From assembly GCA_947382445.1 (NCBI GenBank), contig CANCZH010000093.1, positions 1 to 5,799 of the forward strand: a stretch of DNA of 5,799 nt. Direction: 5' to 3'. The stretch's first letter is position 1; each line of letters starts with the position of its first letter. Source of the DNA: an uncultured Clostridium sp. Its GTDB lineage: Bacteria; Bacillota_A; Clostridia; TANB77; CAG-508. The translations under genes were made by a program, and so were the position numbers. Under the pieces are notes generated by a model, which searched no databases, was not told where the DNA came from, and saw only the letters and a program-made list of their open reading frames with translations. Shown piece after piece: positions 1-5,799 of the stretch.

Positions 1-1106
<1,106 letters not shown>

Positions 1107-1147
1107 TCAATTCTTTTGTACAAATTTATTTAAATAAAATTTAATAA

Positions 1148-1642
1148 CTAATTTGCCACTATTACCATAGAATGTCTAATTACTTTTGTTCCTATGATAT
1201 AGCCTTTTCTAAATTCTTCTTTTATTACATTTGGTCCTAATTTTTCATCTGTTACATGGCTAACTGCTTCATGCAACTCTGGGTCAAATGTATGCCCTAC
1301 TGTTTCTATTTCTTTAACTCCATTATAGGCTAAAACATCTTTTAATTGTTTTAATACCATTTTTATTCCTTCTTCGTAGGCTGTATCTTTTGTTCCTGTA
1401 CTAATTGCTTTTTCTAAGTTATCTATAATTGGTAATATGCTCATCATTATGTCTGATACTAGCATATTTCTTAAGCTTTCTTTTTCTTTTACTGTTCTTT
1501 TTTTGTAATTTTCAAATTCTGCAAATAATCTTTTATATCTATCTGTAAGTTCGTTTATTTCGTTTTCTTTATTTTCCTCTATGATTTCAACATTTTGAGC
1601 TTCTTGATTTACTTCTTCTTTTATGTTTTCGTTATCTGCCAT
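1148..1642 (-). CDS. grpE: GrpE, nucleotide exchange factor for DnaK
   Basis: Cytosolic homodimeric co-chaperone that opens the DnaK nucleotide cleft to release ADP. It has 164 aa, at the short end of the family. Residues 1-28 are acidic, rich in Glu and Asn, and probably disordered. Residues about 29-75 form the long coiled-coil helix, with the family stretch AEFENYKKRT at 41-50. The C-terminal beta domain carries the GrpE signature: FDPELHEAV (119-127), then GY at 147-148 and KVIRHSMVIV near the C-terminus. The start at 1642 has AAGG at 1650-1653, 7 nt upstream, within the 18-nt gap after hrcA, so translation is probably linked to hrcA. It ends in TAG. In this layout it is expected to share HrcA control with hrcA and dnaK. 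No missing motif or frameshift seen. Confidence 0.97.
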   Translation of the reverse strand: MADNENIKEEVNQEAQNVEIIEENKENEINELTDRYKRLFAEFENYKKRTVKEKESLRNMLVSDIMMSILPIIDNLEKAISTGTKDTAYEEGIKMVLKQLKDVLAYNGVKEIETVGHTFDPELHEAVSHVTDEKLGPNVIKEEFRKGYIIGTKVIRHSMVIVAN

Positions 1643-1660
1643 TACTCTACCTTCTTTCTA

Positions 1661-2674
1661 TTATTTATCTTCATTATAATCTTCTTTTAATTTCTTACTA
1701 ATGTATTTCATAATTGAAATTACTTTTGAATAATCCATTCTTTTTGGACCTATTATTCCAATTGTTCCTATGTCTTTATCTCCTAATAAATGATTAAATG
1801 TTACTACACTGAAATCTTTTAATTTTTCATCTTGAAGTTCCTCTCCTATATATACATTTATATCATCTGCAACTCCTGTATTTAATACTTCTGATACAAG
1901 GTCTTTTGCATCTAATACATTCATGAAGTTTTTAGCTAAGTCTAATTTTTGGAATTCTGGTAAATCAAAAGCCTTATTAGTTCCTTCTAAAAATAAATTA
2001 TTGTTTTCTTTAAAGATTTTATTTATTTCTGCAATTATTTTCTTGATTATTGAAATACTGCTATTCATTTCTTTTGTTATGAATTCTTCAATATTTCCTC
2101 CTAACCAATCTAATGGTTTTCCAACCATGTTATTAGAAAATATATAATTTATTTTTTTAATTTGCTCTTCTGTTACATCTTCATCGAATTTTATGATAGC
2201 TTCTCTTATAATTCCTGAGTCTGTAAGTATTATTGCCATCATTACTCTGCTTCCAAGCAATACAAATTTTACATCTAGTATTGTGTGATTTTCAATTTTG
2301 GGTCCTATTGCAATTGTAGTGTAATGTGTTAGTTCTGATAATGTGCTTGTTGCAATTTTGGTTAGGTCTTCTAGCTCATTTACTGTTGTTTCTAGTTTGC
2401 TTTTTATATATTGCATTTCTTTTGCTGTTAATTTGTCATCTCTTAATAATTCATCTATATAGAATCTGTATCCTTTTTGAGATGGTATTCTTCCAGCTGA
2501 TGTGTGTGGCTTTTCTATAAAACCTATCTTTTCTAGTTCTGCCATTTCATTTCTTATTGTTGCACTACTACAATTTAATTCTTTTACTAGATCTCCTGAA
2601 CTTACAGGTTCTGCTGTATCGATGTATTCTTCAACAATTGCTTGAAGTATTTTTTTCTTTCTATTATCAAGCAT
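1661..2674 (-). CDS. hrcA: Heat-inducible transcription repressor HrcA
   Basis: DNA-binding repressor of class I heat-shock genes. It binds CIRCE inverted repeats, and in known systems its active state depends on GroEL, so repression lifts when unfolded protein occupies the chaperonin. It has 337 aa, normal for the family. The N-terminal winged helix (about 1-75) contains the recognition segment SSATIRNEMAELEKIGF (36-52) and the family hallmark HTSAGRIPSQKGYRFYID (57-74). A GAF-like dimerisation/ligand domain follows, ending in the conserved block GPKRMDYSKVISIMKYIS (309-326). ATG at 2674 has GAGGT 6 nt upstream. The gene lies directly downstream of two CIRCE-like elements (2690-2716, 2740-2766) and a sigma-A type promoter, so autoregulation is very likely. 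It ends in TAA, 18 nt before grpE. The operator variants suggest the recognition helix may have co-varied; this is inference. Confidence 0.98.
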   Translation of the reverse strand: MLDNRKKKILQAIVEEYIDTAEPVSSGDLVKELNCSSATIRNEMAELEKIGFIEKPHTSAGRIPSQKGYRFYIDELLRDDKLTAKEMQYIKSKLETTVNELEDLTKIATSTLSELTHYTTIAIGPKIENHTILDVKFVLLGSRVMMAIILTDSGIIREAIIKFDEDVTEEQIKKINYIFSNNMVGKPLDWLGGNIEEFITKEMNSSISIIKKIIAEINKIFKENNNLFLEGTNKAFDLPEFQKLDLAKNFMNVLDAKDLVSEVLNTGVADDINVYIGEELQDEKLKDFSVVTFNHLLGDKDIGTIGIIGPKRMDYSKVISIMKYISKKLKEDYNEDK

Positions 2675-2689
2675 ATTTTACCTCTTTTA

Positions 2690-2716
2690 TTAGCAGTTTT
2701 GTTTTTTGTTTGCTAA
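2690..2716. promoter_or_regulatory. CIRCE-like HrcA operator, promoter-distal copy (leader of hrcA)
   Basis: The site reads TTAGCA, 15 nt, TGCTAA, total 27 bp. This is exactly the geometry of canonical CIRCE (TTAGCACTC-N9-GAGTGCTAA), with 14 of 18 arm bases matching. The outer hexamers are perfect and the inner CTC/GAG triplets are degenerate (GTT/GTT). It begins only 2-4 nt downstream of the predicted transcription start and ends just before the hrcA Shine-Dalgarno, so bound HrcA would block escape of polymerase. The same sequence in mRNA could form a weak 6-bp hairpin next to the ribosome site. That HrcA binds it is inferred from position and geometry. Confidence 0.8.
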
Positions 2717-2724
2717 CAATGTAT

Positions 2725-2753
2725 ATATTATATCCAAAATTAGCAATTGTCAA
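2725..2753 (-). promoter_or_regulatory. Sigma-A type promoter of hrcA-grpE-dnaK
   Basis: A consensus -35 TTGACA lies at 2753-2748 on the minus strand. Two overlapping -10 candidates follow: TATAAT (2732-2727, spacer 15) and TAATAT (2730-2725, spacer 17). Spacing favours the second and consensus favours the first. Transcription would start near 2718-2720. The -35 box lies wholly inside the upstream CIRCE-like element and the start abuts the downstream one, as expected for a housekeeping promoter held by HrcA. Confidence 0.8.
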
Positions 2754-2766
2754 TACATATTGCTAA
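2740..2766. promoter_or_regulatory. CIRCE-like HrcA operator, promoter-proximal copy overlapping the -35
   Basis: TTAGCA, 15 nt, TGCTAA again gives the exact 27-bp CIRCE geometry; 14 of 18 arm bases match the canonical site and the inner triplets are ATT/TAT. Flanking bases extend it to a perfect 12-bp inverted repeat, AAAATTAGCAAT (2736-2747) and ATTGCTAATTTT (2759-2770), around an 11-nt centre. The centre contains most of the TTGACA -35 box, so a bound repressor would occlude polymerase. Its midpoint is 50 bp from that of the second copy, close to five helical turns, which would put both on about the same face of the DNA. Confidence 0.85.
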
Positions 2767-2777
2767 TTTTTTTTACA

Positions 2778-3893
2778 CTATATAAATTCTTCCCATACAA
2801 TATTGGCTAAATCTAAACCTTTATTAGTTAATTTTATATTATCTAAATCTATTTCAATTAATTCTTCTTCCACTAGTTTACTTATTTCAAATCTGAAATA
2901 AAATAATGGATTAATTTGAAATTTTCTTTCGAATGCAGATATTGAAACTCCTTCTATTTTTCTTAATCCGAGCATCATATATTCTTTTGCCATTTCTTCT
3001 TTTGTTTGTTCTTCTTCGATTGTTTTATTGTTGTAGTTTTCTATATATTCTTCAATTGTTTTTGGATTAGAAAATCTTTTTCCATTAAAATAGCTATGTG
3101 CTGCTGTTCCAAATCCAAGATATTCTTTTTGTTCCCAACAATCCATATTATGTTTTGAATTTTTTCCTGGCATACAATAATTTGAAATTTCATAATGTAT
3201 ATATCCATTTTCTTCTAGTAGTTCTTTTATTTTCCAATACATTGCTCTTTCTTGTTCATCATTTGGAAGTGTTATTTCTCTGTTTTCTAACTTTTCTTTT
3301 ATTTTTGTATTTTCTTCTACTATAAGAGAATATATTGAAATATGCTCTGGTTTTAAGTTTATTATTTCACTTACTTGAATAGCTACTCCAAACTCATCTT
3401 CTTCTGGAAGTGCAAACATTAAATCTACATTTATGTTGCCAAATCCCTCTTCTCTTGCAATTTTATAAGTTTCTAAAAATTCTTGATATGTGTGTATTCT
3501 TCCTATGTTTTTTAGAATTGTGTTATCTGTTGATTGAAGTCCTATACTTAGCCTATTTATTCCTGACTTTTTATATTCTTTTAATTTTTCTCTTGTTACT
3601 GTTCCTGGGTTTACTTCTATTGTTATTTCTGCGTTTTGCATTACTATAAATTTTTCTTTTATTTTATTTATTATTTCAGTTATATATTTTTCTTCTAGTA
3701 ATGATGGTGTTCCGCCTCCAATATATATTGTGCTTACATCAAAACCAGTATATGAACATTCCTCTATTTCTTTTTTTATTGTTTCTACATATTTTTTTAT
3801 CGTTTCTTCCTTTTGGGAAAATGATATAAAGTCACAGTAATGACATTTTTGTTTGCAATATGGAATGTGAATATAGATACCAATCTTTTTCAT
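2778..3893 (-). CDS. hemW: Radical SAM heme chaperone HemW
   Basis: HemN-like radical SAM protein. Characterised members bind heme and pass it to target proteins rather than oxidising coproporphyrinogen. It has 371 aa, typical for the family. The [4Fe-4S] motif CxxxCxxC is at C13-C17-C20 in HIPYCKQKCHYCDF. Residue 22 is Phe where true HemN has a fourth Cys, which favours HemW. Other landmarks are GGGTPS (59-64), EVNPG (93-97), RLSIGLQS (114-121), DLMFALP (147-153), HYEISNY (233-239) and H248-N249, then YLGFGTAAHS (258-267). A HemN C-terminal winged-helix region covers about 295-371. The start at 3893 has AGGGGA, 7 nt upstream, inside the end of whiA, with a single base between the genes. It ends in TAG just before the CIRCE region. 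hemW before hrcA is the usual Bacillota neighbourhood. Older databases often call it oxygen-independent coproporphyrinogen III oxidase. Confidence 0.94.
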   Translation of the reverse strand: MKKIGIYIHIPYCKQKCHYCDFISFSQKEETIKKYVETIKKEIEECSYTGFDVSTIYIGGGTPSLLEEKYITEIINKIKEKFIVMQNAEITIEVNPGTVTREKLKEYKKSGINRLSIGLQSTDNTILKNIGRIHTYQEFLETYKIAREEGFGNINVDLMFALPEEDEFGVAIQVSEIINLKPEHISIYSLIVEENTKIKEKLENREITLPNDEQERAMYWKIKELLEENGYIHYEISNYCMPGKNSKHNMDCWEQKEYLGFGTAAHSYFNGKRFSNPKTIEEYIENYNNKTIEEEQTKEEMAKEYMMLGLRKIEGVSISAFERKFQINPLFYFRFEISKLVEEELIEIDLDNIKLTNKGLDLANIVWEEFI

Positions 3894-3894
3894 T

Positions 3895-4737
3895 TTATAT
3901 TCCCCTTTTTAATTCTTCTGCTATTTCTATAATTTTTTTCAATCTATGGTTAACACCTGATTTTCCTATTGGATTTTCTAGTAGTTCTCCTAGTTCTTTT
4001 AAGCTAATCTCTGGGTTTTCTATTCTTAATTCTGCTATTTCAATTAAATTTTCTGGTAATTCTTCAAATTTTTTCATTTTTTTTAAAAAGTTAATTGCAT
4101 CTATTTGCATTACAGAAGCACTTATTGTTTTGTTTAGGTTAGCTGTTTCGCAATTTACTTTTCTGTTTACATTATTTCTAATATCTTTCATTACTCTAAT
4201 TTCTTCAAATTTTAATACTGATTTTGATGCTTCTATAAAAGCTAAGAATTTTGAAATTTCTTCTCCTTCTTTTATATATATTGTGTTATTTTTCTCTAAT
4301 ATTTTTGCCTTTATATTAGCTTGTTTTAGTAAATTTTGAATATATTGAGATATGTCTCTATCTTTTAGTAATATTTCAAGATGATACTTTTTATTTGGGT
4401 CATTTATTGAACCACTTCCTAAAAACAATCCTCTAACTAGTGCTTTTTTCTCATCTTCTTTCTTTAGCTCTTCTATTTTTCTTATATTAGGTATTTTAAA
4501 TTTTGCACTATATACTTTTCCTTTTACTTCTGGTTCATAATCTATTTGTAATTTGAATAGTATTTTAAATATTCTTTCTATATTAAATTCATTTTCTGTT
4601 ATAAATTCAATTGTTTCATCTTGCAATTCAGTATTAGCAGAAAGTATATACCCTAATAATTCTGCTTCTAATAATTCTGTTTTAGTAAAATTATTTGTTT
4701 TACTTAATTCCATTTTCACTTCTGATGAAAAAGACAT
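3895..4737 (-). CDS. whiA: WhiA-family DNA-binding regulator
   Basis: WhiA couples a degenerate LAGLIDADG homing-endonuclease fold to a C-terminal helix-turn-helix. It regulates sporulation in Streptomyces and affects cell division and chromosome segregation in Bacillus. It has 280 aa, somewhat shorter than the usual 300-330. The N-terminal segment (1-90) starts SFSSEVKMEL, as is typical. The LAGLIDADG-like part contains RGLFLGSGSINDP (102-114) and YHLEI (118-122). The hallmark NRKVNCETAN is at 191-200. The HTH holds SLKELGELL (245-253) and GKSGVNHRLKKI (258-269). The start at 4737 has GAGGTGA (4742-4748) upstream, overlapping the prmC stop. Its usual rapZ-yvcK neighbours are not in this window. 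It instead sits between prmC (10-nt gap) and hemW (1-nt gap). The family is thought to lack nuclease activity, and its targets here are unknown. Confidence 0.94.
   Translation of the reverse strand: MSFSSEVKMELSKTNNFTKTELLEAELLGYILSANTELQDETIEFITENEFNIERIFKILFKLQIDYEPEVKGKVYSAKFKIPNIRKIEELKKEDEKKALVRGLFLGSGSINDPNKKYHLEILLKDRDISQYIQNLLKQANIKAKILEKNNTIYIKEGEEISKFLAFIEASKSVLKFEEIRVMKDIRNNVNRKVNCETANLNKTISASVMQIDAINFLKKMKKFEELPENLIEIAELRIENPEISLKELGELLENPIGKSGVNHRLKKIIEIAEELKRGI
3901..3906 (-). promoter_or_regulatory. hemW ribosome binding site embedded in whiA codons
   Basis: AGGGGA lies 7 nt before the hemW ATG (3893) and is formed by the Arg and Gly codons near the end of whiA. With one base between the whiA TAA and the hemW ATG, ribosomes finishing whiA can restart on hemW. 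This supports both the chosen start and cotranscription. Confidence 0.75.
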
Positions 4738-4741
4738 TTTC

Positions 4742-4748
4742 TCACCTC
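4742..4748 (-). promoter_or_regulatory. whiA ribosome binding site overlapping the prmC stop
   Basis: GAGGTGA on the minus strand begins with the last base of the prmC TAG and ends 4 nt before the whiA ATG at 4737. The overlap ties translation of the two genes and fixes the whiA start. Confidence 0.75.
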
Positions 4749-5572
4749 TATCTTTTTTGACATATTATAACTCTATCTTGATTATTGTAATCTTTAATAC
4801 ATTTTACATTTTCATATTTTTCATTAATTAATATTTCACTTACTTGTTTTCTTTGGTCATATCCAATTTCAAAGCATAAAAATCCTTTTTCTTTTAAGTA
4901 ATCTTTAGATTCTTTTGCTATTTTTCTATAAAATTTTAATCCATCTTCACCACCATCTAATGCTATAATTGGTTCTTTTTTTACTTGCTCTTCTAATCCC
5001 TCTAACGCTTTTTTAGTTATGTATGGTGGATTTGATACTATTATATCAAAATCTTTTTCTTGAATATTTTCAAATATATCTGATTTTATAAAATTTACTT
5101 TTGTTTTATTATTTATGTTATTTTCTTTTGCTATTTCTAAGGCTTTTTCGCTTATATCAGAGGCATATACTGACGAATTTTCTATATTTTTTGAAAGGGT
5201 TATCCCAATTATTCCACTACCTGTGCATAAATCTAATATTTTCATACCTTTTTTAGCTATTTTTAGTATTTCTTCTATTAATACTTCTGTATCAAATCTT
5301 GGAATTAATACATTTTCGTTTACTTTAAAGTTTAATCCATAAAATTCTTGCTTGCCTATTATATATTGAATTGGAATATTTTGATTTAATTTTTCTATTC
5401 CTTTTTTGAAATTCTCTTCAACTTCTTTTTTCATTTCTTCATTATCGTGTGTAATTATGTATTGCTTTTCTACATTCATATAATGGCATAATAGCATTTT
5501 TATTTTTATATTTTTTTCATCTATATTGTTTAATTTCTCTCCTGCATATTTAATTGCTTCTTTTATTTTCAT
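4748..5572 (-). CDS. prmC: Peptide chain release factor N5-glutamine methyltransferase PrmC (HemK)
   Basis: Cytosolic SAM-dependent enzyme that methylates the GGQ glutamine of release factors RF1 and RF2, improving translation termination. It has 274 aa, normal for the family. An N-terminal helical release-factor binding domain (1-65) leads to [13 protein letters not shown] (67-79) and PRFDTE (91-96, usually PRxxTE). The Rossmann core has the SAM loop DLCTGSG (114-120), the acidic residue of ASDIS (137-141), and the catalytic NPPY at 181-184, which holds the substrate glutamine. [16 protein letters not shown] (201-216) and GYDQ (237-240) are further family blocks. ATG at 5572 has GGAGG (5577-5581), 4 nt away. 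It is the first gene after a promoter at 5592-5620 and probably heads a prmC-whiA-hemW unit. Its frequent partner prfA is not adjacent; an RNA gene takes that place. Confidence 0.96.
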   Translation of the reverse strand: MKIKEAIKYAGEKLNNIDEKNIKIKMLLCHYMNVEKQYIITHDNEEMKKEVEENFKKGIEKLNQNIPIQYIIGKQEFYGLNFKVNENVLIPRFDTEVLIEEILKIAKKGMKILDLCTGSGIIGITLSKNIENSSVYASDISEKALEIAKENNINNKTKVNFIKSDIFENIQEKDFDIIVSNPPYITKKALEGLEEQVKKEPIIALDGGEDGLKFYRKIAKESKDYLKEKGFLCFEIGYDQRKQVSEILINEKYENVKCIKDYNNQDRVIICQKR

Positions 5573-5591
5573 ATTGCCTCCAATTGCTTCT

Positions 5592-5620
5592 ATTTTAGCA
5601 TTTTTGTTTTTTATTGTAAA
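5592..5620 (-). promoter_or_regulatory. Sigma-A type promoter of prmC-whiA-hemW
   Basis: The minus strand has TTTACA (5620-5615, one mismatch from TTGACA), a spacer of exactly 17 nt, and TAAAAT (5597-5592) preceded by TGC, which makes an extended -10. A start near 5585 would leave a leader of about 13 nt, just enough for the GGAGG site. It lies one base past the T-tract of the upstream terminator, so prmC appears to have its own initiation. AT-rich sequence gives chance -10 matches, but the spacing, TGn and location together are convincing. Confidence 0.7.
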
Positions 5621-5621
5621 G

Positions 5622-5651
5622 AAAAAATCAGCCTGAAATAATCAGACTGAC
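5622..5651 (-). terminator. Intrinsic terminator of the upstream 6S-like RNA
   Basis: On the minus strand TCAGTCTGA (5650-5642), a 5-nt loop and TCAGGCTGA (5636-5628) form a 9-bp stem, extendable by one G-U pair, followed directly by six T (5627-5622). One internal pair is G-U in minus-strand RNA but would be C-A on the plus strand, so the element belongs to minus-strand transcription. It separates the RNA gene from prmC. Confidence 0.9.
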
Positions 5652-5668
5652 ATTATTATTAAATTAAT

Positions 5669-5799
5669 TACCCCACATTAGCCGTCATGCCTAAGAATTT
5701 TTATGGACCTGTCCTAAAACAGGTGGGTGCCGTCCTAAATACTTCTGGGTTTCTTACATAAATGCAAGCATACACGCCATATTCAGAGAAATCTGGCTC
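5669..5799 (-). ncRNA. ssrS: Structured non-coding RNA, probable 6S RNA, 5' end outside window
   Basis: No ORF with a plausible start covers this stretch. The base composition is far less AT-biased than the flanking spacer, and the transcript ends in an intrinsic terminator. In transcript sense it starts at the window edge with GAGCC. It then has hairpin CUUGCA-UUUA-UGUAAG (5768-5753), GAAACCC, GGACGGCACCCACCUG with hairpin ACCUGU-UUUAGG-ACAGGU (5724-5707), and ends GCAUGACGGCUAAUGUGGGG. The order GAGCC, then GACGRCAC, CACCU-hairpin and a C/G-rich 3' arm resembles the 3' half of known 6S RNAs as I remember them. 6S RNA mimics an open promoter and traps sigma-70/sigma-A holoenzyme in stationary phase. 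About 40 nt of 5' sequence would be missing. The exact 3' end is estimated. The family assignment is from memory without a covariance search. An undescribed sRNA remains possible; tmRNA, SRP RNA and RNase P motifs were not found. Confidence 0.6.

Noticed and set aside
1125..1138. Perfect palindrome TTTATTTAAATAAA in the grpE-dnaK gap, considered as terminator or operator
   Set aside because: It has only A-T pairs, no GC stem and no T-tract in the right place; it is likely chance in very AT-rich spacer.
2675..2777. A conventional GC-rich terminator after hemW
   Set aside because: The only strong inverted repeat is the CIRCE-like element, whose hexamers and spacing are better explained as an HrcA operator; a terminator role is listed only as a possibility.
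1923..4831. Plus-strand open frames of 64-159 codons at several places, some with hydrophobic Leu/Phe-rich translations
   Set aside because: They lie antisense to well-identified genes, have no convincing ribosome sites, and their Leu/Phe/Ile richness is what antisense of Lys/Glu-rich coding sequence gives.
5669..5799. The RNA block as tmRNA, SRP RNA, RNase P RNA, T-box or a common riboswitch
   Set aside because: No CCA-ended tRNA-like 3' end, no GGUCAGGUCCGGAAGGAAGC-type SRP core, no RNase P core motif and no T-box AGGGUGG motif. It also terminates before prmC rather than leading into it.

Overview
The window is a minus-strand gene block from an AT-rich bacterium, most likely a low-GC Gram-positive of the Bacillota (Clostridia-like). 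Three points support this. The order hemW-hrcA-grpE-dnaK is the classic arrangement of that phylum. HrcA and WhiA are both present. The DnaK N-domain lacks the roughly 23-residue insert found near residues 80-100 of Gram-negative DnaK. Genus and species cannot be read from the sequence. All visible Trp codons are TGG and all five visible stops are TAA or TAG.

Layout in the direction of transcription (right to left). At 5799-5652 is the 3' part of a structured non-coding RNA, best read as a 6S RNA whose 5' end lies outside the window. It ends in a clear intrinsic terminator (5622-5651). A sigma-A type promoter (5592-5620) begins almost directly after it and drives prmC (release-factor methyltransferase). 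prmC is followed by whiA (LAGLIDADG/HTH DNA-binding regulator) and hemW (radical-SAM heme chaperone), with gaps of 10 and 1 nt. A 103-bp gap (2675-2777) then holds a second promoter framed by two CIRCE-like inverted repeats. After it come hrcA (heat-shock repressor), grpE (nucleotide exchange factor) and the first 357 codons of dnaK, which runs off the left edge.

How the genes work together. HrcA should bind the two operators in front of its own gene and so repress the hrcA-grpE-dnaK chaperone operon. GrpE recharges DnaK by ADP release. prmC-whiA-hemW form a separately started housekeeping unit (translation termination, cell division or chromosome regulation, heme handling) that may read through into the heat-shock genes.

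The most interesting signals are non-coding. The two CIRCE-like elements keep only the outer TTAGCA/TGCTAA hexamers at exact CIRCE spacing. A related but imperfect sequence overlies the prmC promoter. The 6S-like RNA sits head-to-tail with the prmC promoter. No mobile element, CRISPR array or tRNA was seen. The coding genes are recognised families, and nothing here amounts to a wholly new system.
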